Shown here: in pieces, positions 28,658 through 38,245 of the stretch
Layout: each line of letters begins with the position of its first letter
How positions within the stretch are numbered: the first letter of the stretch is position 1
Notes under the pieces: model-generated
Told to the model about the DNA's origin: nothing
The model's input: the letters and a program-made list of their open reading frames with translations, nothing else
Databases searched by the model: none
Position numbers and translations under genes: made by a program
Assembly (NCBI RefSeq): GCF_011030405.1
Contig: NZ_JAAJTJ010000001.1
Span: 372,001-436,000 of the forward strand
Direction: 5' to 3'
Source of the DNA: Parapedobacter sp. SGR-10
GTDB taxonomy: Bacteria; Bacteroidota; Bacteroidia; Sphingobacteriales; Sphingobacteriaceae
Length of the DNA: 64,000 bases

Positions 28658-29989
28658 TTAATCCAATGAATTCCAATATTTAACACCGATACTGACCTCT
28701 CCGGCAGTCTTATTGACATTCAAAATCTTAAAGGCACCGTATGCCCCACTTGAATTGTCATGACGGATACGGAAAACCAAATTGGTGGCGGGATTGATAA
28801 GATTTGATCCCCAAGATCCCAAATTCTGCCAATAATTATAATATTCAGTCAAAGCCGTATTGTTTAGACGCGATTGTTCAAATGTATACGTAGAATATTG
28901 GGGAGATGGACGATTATCAATGCGCCAAAACCACATCGTGCTCACCTTCGTTCCCGGAGCATTCAAATAGTTATAGAGAGTTCTGTCACCAGGAGTATAA
29001 TGACTAGCACTATTGTCAGCTCCTCCATACATCCATGTACTGGTTGGCGTGTAGATATAATGGGAATTATTACTGGATTTATAAGCAAACATTAAGTGGA
29101 TCCCCGAAAAATCTTCCAACTGTTCTAATTCTGTCCGGGTATAAACTTTTTTCTTCATAAAATCAAAGAACAATTCTGCATTGGTAGCAGGATTAAAGGT
29201 CGCAGTCAACACATCCGCATAATAGTTTCCATTGGCATTCAACAGCCCTCCGGTCACCGGAGCAACTTCCTGCAATTGCGTGGCATCGCTCTTGATAATC
29301 AACCGACATTGCGAGCCTGTACCGGTTGTCATCTGTTGGCTGACATAGATTATACTGGAGATATTCCTCGTCGTGGATTTGAAGATGAATATCTCATCCC
29401 CTTGTACATTGCGGTACCGTTGCTTTTGCTGGTCGGGATCTGCCGACAGTACCGAAATCACGGAATCCACTACAGCAGTGATCCGCGCGGCTGACTTTGC
29501 CCCATTGAACCATGCCACATCCCGTGGCTGCACATCTTCCAGACGGTAAAGTACCCCCGAGTTTTTATGTCGCCAACCATACTGTACATCTTCACCGTAC
29601 ACATTGACCGACAACTCTTTCGACTCGGGCAGGGCAATGTTGCCTTTGGTCGTATTGCCATAGTCCAGATAGAGCAGATCCACCGCATGCAAATAATTGT
29701 GCGCATTCGGTCCACGAAACACCTGTCCGGTCGCCAGATCGATTCCGCTTCCCCTCATATCGGCATCTTCTGCCGTCATAAAGGCCACGGCATGGACATA
29801 ATCTTTTGGATCGTTCGGATTTTCACCTCCGGTTCCGTCATCCCCATCCTCAATGGGTGGCAACACACGCTCCACGATATCTTCGGGGGGCAATTGTTTA
29901 TCTTTATCACAGGATAGCATCATCCCGGCTATCCATGTTGCCCCAAACAAGGCGGCTATATAAAATATTTTCTTCATCATATCATCCAT
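28658..29989 (-). CDS. Lipoprotein with two copies of repeated unknown domain
   Basis: No known family recognised. 443 residues; start at 29989 or the MMKK pair nine to twelve bases later. Lipobox GMMLSC (Cys27), then an acidic Gly/Pro linker (EDGDDGTGGENPNDPKD). Copy 1 (about 60-240) has 'SGIDLATGQVFRGP', 'VDLLYLDYGNTTKGNIALP', 'DVAWFNGAKSAARI' and 'VQGDEIFIFKSTTRNISSIIYV'. Copy 2 (about 250-440) has 'FFDFMKKKVYTRTEL', 'IHLMFAYKSSNNSHYIY', 'WFWRIDNRPSPQYSTYTFEQ' and 'LVFRIRHDN...GAFKILNV'. The layout equals that of the neighbouring 27430 product, so the two arose by gene duplication. Confidence 0.78.
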   Translation of the reverse strand: MDDMMKKIFYIAALFGATWIAGMMLSCDKDKQLPPEDIVERVLPPIEDGDDGTGGENPNDPKDYVHAVAFMTAEDADMRGSGIDLATGQVFRGPNAHNYLHAVDLLYLDYGNTTKGNIALPESKELSVNVYGEDVQYGWRHKNSGVLYRLEDVQPRDVAWFNGAKSAARITAVVDSVISVLSADPDQQKQRYRNVQGDEIFIFKSTTRNISSIIYVSQQMTTGTGSQCRLIIKSDATQLQEVAPVTGGLLNANGNYYADVLTATFNPATNAELFFDFMKKKVYTRTELEQLEDFSGIHLMFAYKSSNNSHYIYTPTSTWMYGGADNSASHYTPGDRTLYNYLNAPGTKVSTMWFWRIDNRPSPQYSTYTFEQSRLNNTALTEYYNYWQNLGSWGSNLINPATNLVFRIRHDNSSGAYGAFKILNVNKTAGEVSIGVKYWNSLD

Positions 29990-29997
29990 TTAAGTCA

Positions 29998-31053
29998 TTA
30001 TTTTTGAACCTTGTACTCAAACCTCATTGTTCTTTCTGCCCCGGGGACACTTCCATCCGGTATAGCGTCCAATACCCGTACCACGGCATAGAAATCGTGC
30101 GTGGATGAATACACAAATACGAGATCCCCTGTTTTCAATGACCGGACACGCTCACCGGGCCCATAGGTGGCCGCTGCTCCATGCCTGGTACCGACGTTGG
30201 CCTGCGCATCCAAAACAGCGGTTTCAATGTCACTTGCAGAAGATATATTGTCGAAGATCGCATTATCGGCAGGTTGGATATCGGTATAACGTACCACTGA
30301 ACCTGTCGGTGCGACCGACCAATTCCGGATACGGTTGTAGTAACTATTCCATGCGGTAGACATGCTCGACAAGCCCGGAAAAACGAAGTTGGCAAAGTTA
30401 CTTCCCGAGTGGAAATAAGCGATGGTCGCTCTATCCGAAAATAGTGCAGCAGCTTCCCAATTGTAGATATTGCCGGTCTGCATATCCAAGAAACAGCCCT
30501 TATCCGGGTTAGCATCCCCTCCAAGTGTCAAGTCGGTGATATGTAGATAATCTCCTTGATCAACCACTACATTCGGATCCGGTTTCAGTACGGCATCACT
30601 CATCGGAATACCAATCATCCTATAATTGGGCGATACCTCTACTTCACTGTTTCCAAGCAACTCGACAACCAACAATTTGCTGCCTGCGATTGTTGGCAAC
30701 ACTTCTACCTGTAAGTAGCCAAAGCTGGAATGGGGCGATACAGTCAGGCTATTGCCGGTCACAAACCTAAAGTCCTGCCCCTCTACGGCCGTACTCTGTT
30801 CGTCCACGATGCGATAGGCTATTTGCTGCGGCACGGCAGACTGCTCACCGAACATATTGACACGGTAGGATACTACGCCATGCAACTCAAAAATATGTCC
30901 CAATACAGGATAGTTTCTTCCCGTCGCATTGGAATTGACGACCGCATCTTCAAACTCGACGGTTTTCTGCGTGATCAGGAAGTCCTCGTTGTAATCCTTG
31001 AAACATGAGGTCAACATGAACACCCCCATTAATATGATAATAATCTTTTTCAT
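29998..31053 (-). CDS. DUF4843-like lipoprotein fused to the repeated unknown domain
   Basis: 351 residues from the ATG at 31053 (MKKIIIILMG), with lipobox LTSC (Cys15). The N-terminal half ('TVEFEDAVVN', 'VSYRVNMFGEQSAVPQQIAYRIVDEQST', 'LTVSPHSSFGYLQVEVLP') fits the DUF4843 pattern of lipoproteins coded next to SusD. The C-terminal half is another copy of the family domain: 'CFLDMQTGNIYNWEAA', 'ATIAYFHSGSNFANFVFP', 'AIFDNISSASDIETAV' and 'GPGERVRSLKTGDLVFVYSSTHDFYAVVRV'. It is the first accessory gene after SusD, separated by 177 AT-rich bases. The fusion links the unknown domain directly to SusCD-associated proteins. Confidence 0.8.
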   Translation of the reverse strand: MKKIIIILMGVFMLTSCFKDYNEDFLITQKTVEFEDAVVNSNATGRNYPVLGHIFELHGVVSYRVNMFGEQSAVPQQIAYRIVDEQSTAVEGQDFRFVTGNSLTVSPHSSFGYLQVEVLPTIAGSKLLVVELLGNSEVEVSPNYRMIGIPMSDAVLKPDPNVVVDQGDYLHITDLTLGGDANPDKGCFLDMQTGNIYNWEAAALFSDRATIAYFHSGSNFANFVFPGLSSMSTAWNSYYNRIRNWSVAPTGSVVRYTDIQPADNAIFDNISSASDIETAVLDAQANVGTRHGAAATYGPGERVRSLKTGDLVFVYSSTHDFYAVVRVLDAIPDGSVPGAERTMRFEYKVQK

Positions 31054-31193
31054 TCGAATAAATTTGTTTTTTAACGGCAATGAAGCTTGCATAAATTATT
31101 TTTCACCATTTGTTTGTTTTTATCGGCGTTCAAGAGATCGCTACGCTTAGTTCATATACTTTTGTTTATGGCAATTTATGCAGGTTTCATCTT

Positions 31194-31236
31194 ATCTAAT
31201 ATCTTTTGTCTTTCATCTAATATCTATCATCTAATA
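31194..31236. repeat. ATCTAATA short repeats
   Basis: ATCTAATA occurs at 31194, 31215 and 31229, spaced 21 and 14 bases, running into the SusD stop codon. Meaning unknown; possibly a slippage product. Confidence 0.4.
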
Positions 31237-32643
31237 CCCTCTGTTCTGTCTGATCATTCCTTCCGATGCATTGACCTCACGAAAAGGAATTCTGGCCAGG
31301 ATTCGTGGATCCGTAAATGGTAATGTTCTTCCAGACTTGACGACGTTACGGCCCAACCTTTTCAGATCAAACCAACGGTGTCCTTCGAATGCAAATTCCA
31401 ATCTACGCTGCAACAAGATTTCCTCAAACAAATCTGATCCTGATTTTGTCGTAGCCGCCAATCCGGCCCTCTGCCTGATCGTATTTACATCATCTCGTGC
31501 AAGCCCAGGTTCATCCAAACGAAAATAAGCCTCTGCACGGTTCAAGTACAGTTCGGACACCCTTATCACCGGTACATTGTCTAGATCCTTCACACCTCCA
31601 CGACTCATAAATTTAGTCATCTCGTTACGATTGACATTATTACCCAGCCCCTTGATTATCAAACCCCTCCTTACATCATCATTTGTATACAAGTCCATTA
31701 AGTCATCGTGTACTGCAAGACTGCCGTGCGTAGAGGGAATCTGATCCTGTAAAAAGGCACGCGTCGTAAATGTAGCACGTAGGGAGTTATTCGCCCCCAC
31801 GTTTTCGTTGACATTGAATTTGATTTCGAATATTGACTCCGGATGGGTTTCTGCTCTCCAAGCATTGATATAGGATTCGTTTGTCTGAAAAGAGTTACCC
31901 ACATTCGCCAAAGCTTCATTTGCTTTGTCCACCACAGTCTCATAATCTCCCCTGAACAGCGCTACCCTGGAATAGAGTGCATTAACCGCATCCAGTGTGA
32001 CACGGTGCGGTCTCTCTCCTACCGCGTTGCGAGATAACTTGGCATAGGCACTATCCAAATCTTTGTAAATAAAATCATACATATAGGCGATCGGAGCCCG
32101 CCCGACGAGTACAAGGTCATTGATATCGATTACTCCTTTTTCGTAAATAGGGACCGTCCCTCGGTCATTGGCTCCTATGATGGCCGTGGGGTCATAGCCA
32201 TACACCGTCGACATATTGAAGTACAACAATGCCCGTATAAAATGTACCTGACCGGCCCACGCGTCTTTCCAGGACGCCGGAGCATCGATACGATCTATGG
32301 CGTCCAGCACCAAATTAGCTCGATTGACACCATAAAAACCCACCTCCCAAGGGTCTAAATGCGCCCCTAGATTATTGTTCCACTCATTACGCAGACCACT
32401 GACGTTTGTATGCACCGCATTGTCTGCCAATGCTTCGGCAACAGCTATCAGATCCCTACCATAGAGATTGACATCGCGCAAGGTGGCATATACACCGAAT
32501 ACTCCCGCCTGAATATCTTCCATCGTCTCCAGAGCAGTCCAGGAAGGAATGGATTGTTTGGGGTCGACCTGTATTGCTTTTTTACAGGATACCAATCCTA
32601 AAGTGAACCACAGCAATAAGATTAAAAAACTATATATCTTCAT
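31231..32643 (-). CDS. SusD/RagB-family outer-membrane lipoprotein
   Basis: Surface ligand-binding partner of the SusC gene 5 bases upstream, 470 residues. Lipobox GLVSC (Cys20) followed by KKAIQVDP. TPR-like core with 'VHFIRALLYFNMSTVYGYDP', and C-terminal signature 'LLQRRLEFAFEGHRWFDLKRLGR'. At 470 residues it is a short SusD, of the kind often found in loci for small ligands or peptides rather than large glycans. That reading is inference. Confidence 0.93.
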   Translation of the reverse strand: MKIYSFLILLLWFTLGLVSCKKAIQVDPKQSIPSWTALETMEDIQAGVFGVYATLRDVNLYGRDLIAVAEALADNAVHTNVSGLRNEWNNNLGAHLDPWEVGFYGVNRANLVLDAIDRIDAPASWKDAWAGQVHFIRALLYFNMSTVYGYDPTAIIGANDRGTVPIYEKGVIDINDLVLVGRAPIAYMYDFIYKDLDSAYAKLSRNAVGERPHRVTLDAVNALYSRVALFRGDYETVVDKANEALANVGNSFQTNESYINAWRAETHPESIFEIKFNVNENVGANNSLRATFTTRAFLQDQIPSTHGSLAVHDDLMDLYTNDDVRRGLIIKGLGNNVNRNEMTKFMSRGGVKDLDNVPVIRVSELYLNRAEAYFRLDEPGLARDDVNTIRQRAGLAATTKSGSDLFEEILLQRRLEFAFEGHRWFDLKRLGRNVVKSGRTLPFTDPRILARIPFREVNASEGMIRQNRGY

Positions 32644-32648
32644 TTCTT

Positions 32649-35600
32649 TTAGAATTTAAATTGGACTCCTAAATTGTATGTTCTCGTTTGTGGTACGATA
32701 CCGGCATTGGATTCAAAATTGCTTTCATCGATGTAAAACTCCGGGTCGTATCCCGTCCATTTGGTCCAGGTCATCACATTCAATGCCTGAAAAAACACCC
32801 GTGCATTAGATATTTTCAGCCTACTGGCAAAACTAGATGGAATATCGTAGGAGAAGTTTATATGCTTCAAACGGATATACGAAGCATCCTCCAAAAAGCG
32901 TGTGGAAGATCCATCTGCAGCCAGCGCATTAAGTTCTGTAGCACCGTCTATCGGACGGGGTACCGACGTGATCTGTCCGGGTGCAGTCCAACGGTTGTCA
33001 TAATACCACACCGCGCCATTGACCAATACATCTCCTTTTCGGGACATGATACGTGCCATATTGTTGTACAGCTCTCTCCCCATATCGTAATGCAAGAGCA
33101 CATCCAACTGGAAAGATTTATACTTAAAGTTGTTGTTCCAACCGCCATAATAATCGGACAATCTATTGCCTCTGTCGCGCAGCGTATAACTTTCGGATCC
33201 CTGTGCACCCGGCCTGTAGCTGTAGCTTCCGTCAGCAGCATACCACATCGGTCGTCCGGTGGCCGAATTGACTCCGGCATACTGATTTAAGAAATTCGTA
33301 TGTAAGGAATAACCTACCCTAATTGAAGCCCTACCCGGCAATGAGGCCAGATCTCCGTACAGTTTGGTCACACGATTTTTGATAAAGCTGATATTGAATC
33401 CGGAGGTCCAGTTAAAACGGGAAGAACGTACCGGATTGACATTGATTTCAAATTCTATCCCCTCGTTTTTCACTTCACCTACGTTGCGGCTGATCTCTGC
33501 ATAGCCACTGACCCATGGAATAGGCTGTGTCAGCAGCAAATCCTTGCTAATCCTTCGATATACTTCTACGCTACCATAGATTCTCCTGTTCAGCATAGAG
33601 TAATCGAGGCCAATATTGGTCGTCGTATTGCGCTCCCATCTCAGGTCATCATTACCCAATCGAGTGGGTACAGTACCTCCCTGCCCATCGTACTGGGTCG
33701 TACCGTACAGCGAGCGGGCCGTAAAGTTTCCGATCCGGTCGTTTCCAGTCTCGCCATACCCTACCCGTAGCTTAAGCTGATTGAGCCACTGTACACTTTT
33801 CAAGAAATCCTCTTGGGCAGCATCCCACCCACCGGAAATCGCCGGAAACCATCCAAATAGATGATTATCGCCAAAACGTGAAGACCCGTCATAACGTAGA
33901 ATCCCACTCAACATGTACCTGTTTCGGTAGTTATAGTTGACCTGCCCAAATACCCCCATACGTCGTACAGCCGTATAGGAACCCGTTGCACTATTGATCG
34001 TAGAGGCTGACTGCAACGTGCGAAAGCGATAGCTTGGAAAACCATCCCCTTGCACCCTAAAAGTTTCGGTAGAATAGGTTCTATATTCCAATCCTCCTAG
34101 CGCCGTAACCTTATGGTACTTCGCAAAAGTCTTGTTATAGGTCAGATGATGTGTGGTTGTAAAAGAAACCGGATAACGTTGATTGATGGTCAATATACCT
34201 CGCCTACCTTGCGCCTCATTCGTTCTTGGGTCCTGAAATTGGTTATCGACATTGACGGAGTAATGGACACCTATATACGATCTCAAATTAAGATTTTTCT
34301 TAATTTTATAATCAGCTCGTAACCTCGCCAATAGCGTGTTGGTCTTGCCGATGTAGTCATTCATATCAGCAGCGGCAATAGCATGATATCTAAAAGTACC
34401 CGGAAATCCTTGAGGATTCAAGTTATACGATCCATCGCTATTATAAATAGAAAGGAAAGGCAACATCAACGGTGCACTATATTGTGGAGAAGACAGATAT
34501 AGATATGAACCACTCGTACCTATCGCACCTTCTTGTTTTAGCATAGTCAGATCGGCATCGGCACGAAAAGATAATCTACTATTTACCTGATGATTGAGTC
34601 GAAGACTGGCGGTTCCGCGTTGAAATTTCGTCCCAACTACGCTTCCTTGGTTATTTTCATAAGATGCTGCGACACGAAAGGTGGTACGCTGTGCTCCTCC
34701 CTGTGCCGACAGGTTCAGTACACTAGAAAGGCCGTTCCTGAAGGCAGCACTCTGCCAATCGTAGCTAGGCAACGCCATAATTTCGGCATCTGTCATACCT
34801 ATAGGCAACTGTAATTCATTCAGCACTTCACTACGAACCTGTTCATAGGAATATTCGGGATAATAATTCCGCTTGGCCTCCATCCTTCCTTGAATAAACT
34901 GTTGGGTATTCATGGTTTCGATCAACGGCATGGGGGTCACCAGCCCTTGGTTATACTCTACATTGACTACTGTAGGACCAGCTGCCCCACTTTTGGTCGT
35001 GATCAGCACGACTCCATTGGCCGCCTGTGCACCATAGATAGACGCCGCTGCGGCATCCTTCAACACTTCAATAGATTCGATGTCCTTGGGGTTCAAAAAA
35101 GACAGGGGGTTGCTGGACGTGACCGTACTTGCATCTTCCGAGTTGACTGGAATCCCATCTACAATATATAGTGGATCATTGCCTGCGGAAATGGAACCTT
35201 CGCCACGAATCTGTACACGAACTGCCCCACCCGGAACACCCGTTGCCGAAGAAACATTTACTCCAGCCATACGTCCTTGCATCGCTTGGTCGAAAGTCTG
35301 GATCGGCATACTTTCAATATCTTTCGCTTTGATCTGCGATATGGCCCCGGTTATTTCCCGTCGTTCCTGTACCGTATAGCCAGTCACAACGACTTCATCG
35401 AGTTTGCTTAGTTCCTCCTGTAGTTCGATGTCAATCTTGTCGACTACACCGATATTGACTTCCCGGGTACTGTACCCTAACATCGTGAAGATCAAAGCAG
35501 CATTTTTGCGCACCCTTATCTTAAAATTTCCGTCTTTGTCCGTGATAGCCGAAGAACTACTTCCTCTTTCACGTACGCTGATACCCGCATGGCTTGCATC

Positions 35601-36071
35601 CGCCTGCTTGCCAGCCAGTCTTACCCTACCTTCGACCGTAATGATCTCTTGCAACGGAGATGCTGCAGCTATAGCAGGCACATCTTCTTTCTTCCGCTTG
35701 ACAACAATCGTTTCTCCCACGATGTTGTACGTATAGGGTTGTCCATCGAAGATTTTGCTCAACGCATGCTTTAGGGATATATTTTTGGCATTGATGGTCA
35801 CAGGGACATCCGACACGATTGCTCCACCTTCATACCAGTTGATGTACTTGCTCTGTTTCTTGACCTCGTTCAGCGCGTGCTGCAACGAAACCTTCTCTAA
35901 TTTTAAATTCAACTGTTGGGCAAACAAAGTATTCGCCGCAGCGTACGAAATTGACGTGACCAATAACCATGTAATGACCCGTAATCGTAACGGAAACCAA
36001 CGTGAATATGGATTTCCCTTCTTTTCATAATGTGCCAAACGATTTGGCCGATTCACAAAAGTAATCTGCAT
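32649..36071 (-). CDS. SusC/RagA TonB-dependent transporter with STN domain
   Basis: Outer-membrane importer, 1140 residues. After a long N-terminal signal region (to about residue 51, 'LFAQQ') comes an STN domain (about 52-125, 'LEKVSLQHALNEVKKQS', 'NISLKHALSKIF'). Next are a carboxypeptidase-regulatory-like domain (about 148-220), TonB box 'DEVVVTGYT', plug with 'VLKDAAAASIYGAQAANGVVLI', and the barrel ending 'NLGVQFKF'. The STN domain and the adjacent FecR and sigma genes point to ligand-induced expression of the whole minus-strand unit down to the epimerase. The ligand is not predictable from the barrel; gene context points to peptides. Confidence 0.94.
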   Translation of the reverse strand: MQITFVNRPNRLAHYEKKGNPYSRWFPLRLRVITWLLVTSISYAAANTLFAQQLNLKLEKVSLQHALNEVKKQSKYINWYEGGAIVSDVPVTINAKNISLKHALSKIFDGQPYTYNIVGETIVVKRKKEDVPAIAAASPLQEIITVEGRVRLAGKQADASHAGISVRERGSSSSAITDKDGNFKIRVRKNAALIFTMLGYSTREVNIGVVDKIDIELQEELSKLDEVVVTGYTVQERREITGAISQIKAKDIESMPIQTFDQAMQGRMAGVNVSSATGVPGGAVRVQIRGEGSISAGNDPLYIVDGIPVNSEDASTVTSSNPLSFLNPKDIESIEVLKDAAAASIYGAQAANGVVLITTKSGAAGPTVVNVEYNQGLVTPMPLIETMNTQQFIQGRMEAKRNYYPEYSYEQVRSEVLNELQLPIGMTDAEIMALPSYDWQSAAFRNGLSSVLNLSAQGGAQRTTFRVAASYENNQGSVVGTKFQRGTASLRLNHQVNSRLSFRADADLTMLKQEGAIGTSGSYLYLSSPQYSAPLMLPFLSIYNSDGSYNLNPQGFPGTFRYHAIAAADMNDYIGKTNTLLARLRADYKIKKNLNLRSYIGVHYSVNVDNQFQDPRTNEAQGRRGILTINQRYPVSFTTTHHLTYNKTFAKYHKVTALGGLEYRTYSTETFRVQGDGFPSYRFRTLQSASTINSATGSYTAVRRMGVFGQVNYNYRNRYMLSGILRYDGSSRFGDNHLFGWFPAISGGWDAAQEDFLKSVQWLNQLKLRVGYGETGNDRIGNFTARSLYGTTQYDGQGGTVPTRLGNDDLRWERNTTTNIGLDYSMLNRRIYGSVEVYRRISKDLLLTQPIPWVSGYAEISRNVGEVKNEGIEFEINVNPVRSSRFNWTSGFNISFIKNRVTKLYGDLASLPGRASIRVGYSLHTNFLNQYAGVNSATGRPMWYAADGSYSYRPGAQGSESYTLRDRGNRLSDYYGGWNNNFKYKSFQLDVLLHYDMGRELYNNMARIMSRKGDVLVNGAVWYYDNRWTAPGQITSVPRPIDGATELNALAADGSSTRFLEDASYIRLKHINFSYDIPSSFASRLKISNARVFFQALNVMTWTKWTGYDPEFYIDESNFESNAGIVPQTRTYNLGVQFKF

Positions 36072-36156
36072 ACTTTATAATTTAGGTGTTATTTACTACT
36101 CTATTCCTTTTAGCTTTTCCAAAGTTTTAGCCTATGGAAAAGCTAAACAATCGACA

Positions 36157-37356
36157 CTATTTACCACTCACGATAAGCCGTCTATCTCCCTCCCGCTCTA
36201 TTTTGACCTGATAAAGGCCCATAATCTTGATAAACTCTTCCAATGTCGTTCGGGAGGAGATACCTCCGGTAAACCTTCTAGTGTGATTGTACGATTCATA
36301 TTCCACTTCCACATCATACCACCGGGCCGCCTTCTTCATAATGGACTTGAGATCAAGATTCGTAAATGAGATCAGCCCTTCTTTCCATGCCACGATATCT
36401 TCCAGATCAACGGTTTGAAGAGAAATCTTATGGTTGTGCTTGTTTATCGCCCATTGCTGGCCAGGTACCAGCGTCCTGCTTGTTGCAGGCCTCTCCTCGC
36501 CATCTTCAGTGGGAGCAAACACAGTTACTGACCCTGTGACCAGCGTAGCCGTAGATATGTGTTCATCCGGATAGGCACTCACATTAAAGCTCGTACCAAG
36601 CACCTTGACCACTGCATCTTTCGTCTTGACATAAAAAGGTCTGGAAACATCCCTGGTAACCTCAAAATACACTTCGCCACTGACCTCTACATGCCGTTCG
36701 TTCCAGGCAAACACTTCTGGAAAAGAAATCGAAGACTCCGAATTGAGCCATACTTTAGTACCATCCGACAGCACCAATTTAGATTGTTTTGCTTTCGGCA
36801 CATGGATCGTATGCATATGACGGCTTGCGTTCAGCTCATCCCACTTATTGACTTCAGGCTTGTACACGATTGTACCATCCTCCTCTTTACTGAGATTGAT
36901 CTTATCGTAGGAGAATGCTTTGCCGGACTTTACACTGTCTAGATTGATCATTGCTCCCGAACCAAGCTGCACATAGGCATCATACATCCCTATCCCCTGT
37001 TGCTTGGGGTCATTGAGCATAAACAAGGGATATGAAGGCGCAGCGGTCCCTGGTTTTTTTTCTTTAAATAGATTGCTGAAATAGATTGTCGATAAAGTAG
37101 AGAGCATCAGGAATACAGCTACAGAAGCCGCTACCGACCATTTGGCCCATTTTATCTTTTGTACAGGAATATCTTCGGCCGCGATATGTTGCCATATCTG
37201 TTGCAGGTCTTCTTCCAAAATCCCTTCTTCCGGTAGAGACACGCGCTCAAGACCAGCATGGTAATTATACCATCCTTCTACAAGAGCCTTTTCCTCACCG
37301 GAGGCTTTACCTTGCTTATACCGTTTAAGAAGTCTATTAAATTGGTGCTTTTTCAT
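36157..37356 (-). CDS. FecR-family anti-sigma factor
   Basis: Anti-sigma membrane regulator, 399 residues. Cytoplasmic part about 1-75, one membrane segment (WSVAASVAVFLMLSTLSTIYF, about 73-93), periplasmic FecR domain with 'LVLSDGTKVWLNSESSISFPEVF' and 'VEVSGEVYFEVTRDVSRPFYVK', and a C-terminal DUF4974 domain ('FTNLDLKSIMKKAARWYDVEVEY'). It sits 46 bases after the sigma gene and 85 bases before the STN-type SusC gene. Confidence 0.92.
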   Translation of the reverse strand: MKKHQFNRLLKRYKQGKASGEEKALVEGWYNYHAGLERVSLPEEGILEEDLQQIWQHIAAEDIPVQKIKWAKWSVAASVAVFLMLSTLSTIYFSNLFKEKKPGTAAPSYPLFMLNDPKQQGIGMYDAYVQLGSGAMINLDSVKSGKAFSYDKINLSKEEDGTIVYKPEVNKWDELNASRHMHTIHVPKAKQSKLVLSDGTKVWLNSESSISFPEVFAWNERHVEVSGEVYFEVTRDVSRPFYVKTKDAVVKVLGTSFNVSAYPDEHISTATLVTGSVTVFAPTEDGEERPATSRTLVPGQQWAINKHNHKISLQTVDLEDIVAWKEGLISFTNLDLKSIMKKAARWYDVEVEYESYNHTRRFTGGISSRTTLEEFIKIMGLYQVKIEREGDRRLIVSGK

Positions 37357-37402
37357 GTCTAGTCATGTCAGTTCTGCCGAACTTCCATATGCAAGACGGA
37401 CA

Positions 37403-37996
37403 TCAATACGGTAGGGAGTAGATAAAAAGAAAAAAAATGAAAGAATCTCTATTTTTAAACCTCGAACGTAGGATTTTCAAGGCATTATTGACTTGTTTTC
37501 GTACGGTAGTTTCGGATATGCCGAGTTTTTCGCTGATTTCTTTGTGGGACAAGTGTTCTTTCCGACTCATCTCAAAAACCAACCGCATCCGCTCAGGAAG
37601 GGCATTTACCTCGGCTTCTATGAGCGACCTGAGTTCCTTTTCATAAAGAATACGGTCGGGCACCTGATAGCTATAATGCTCCACATAAAATGCCATGGAG
37701 TCTAAATATTTATTTTTGCTCTTCTGTCTAGACATCCTGTCGATGACCCGATTTCGGACAGAAGAATACAAATAGGCCGATATATTTTTAATAAAGAGCG
37801 AATCTTTTTTTGACCATAAAGCCACAAATACTTCCTGAATCAGGTCCCTGACTTCTTCCCGATCACCAAGCATTCTATAGGCGTGCGCATACAATACGCC
37901 CTTAAAGCGATGGTAAATTTCTTCATAGGCACCCCTGCTCCCCTCTTTGACAAGTTCAAATAATTCTTCATCGGAAAAGGTGTCTAATGCTATCAT
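37403..37996 (-). CDS. ECF RNA polymerase sigma factor
   Basis: FecI-like sigma factor, 197 residues. Region 2 appears in 'LIQEVFVALWSKKDSLFIKN', region 4 in 'LSHKEISEKLGISETTVRKQV'. 'PERMRLVFEMSRKEHLS' is typical of the Bacteroidota xenosiderophore and SusCD-linked group. It heads the unit that contains the unknown domain family. No TAnnTTTG promoter was found in the 249 bases upstream. Confidence 0.93.
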   Translation of the reverse strand: MIALDTFSDEELFELVKEGSRGAYEEIYHRFKGVLYAHAYRMLGDREEVRDLIQEVFVALWSKKDSLFIKNISAYLYSSVRNRVIDRMSRQKSKNKYLDSMAFYVEHYSYQVPDRILYEKELRSLIEAEVNALPERMRLVFEMSRKEHLSHKEISEKLGISETTVRKQVNNALKILRSRFKNRDSFIFFLFIYSLPY

Positions 37997-38199
37997 TTAC
38001 CTTATAAAAATCTTTCTTTCTAGGATCTGTATTTAGCTCACTTACAAGTACGATCAACGAAATAAGCTATAAATCATGAGTTAGTTTTGTATAGAATTAT
38101 CGTCTAATATCTGATTTTATTTTTTATTTACCAATTTATTTTTGGGCATTCCCAAAGGATTTAGACAAGAGGAAAGACTGAAAAGACATAAATCAAGAC

Positions 38200-38241
38200 T
38201 TCCAAAGTCTTATCGTCGTGGTGACTTACTAGACTTTGGAA
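38200..38241 (-). terminator. Hairpin after the ROK gene
   Basis: TTCCAAAGTCT (38200-38210) and AGACTTTGGAA (38231-38241) are perfect 11-base inverted repeats with a 20-base loop. They start 4 bases after the ROK stop. No T-run, so termination is probable rather than sure. Confidence 0.5.
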
Positions 38242-38245
38242 ATCG

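Noticed and set aside
27991..28683. 230-codon open frame on the plus strand
   Set aside because: Antisense to the two-domain lipoprotein gene, which has a signal, a family match and operon spacing.
32688..33290. 200-codon open frame on the plus strand
   Set aside because: Antisense to the SusC barrel; no start context or family.
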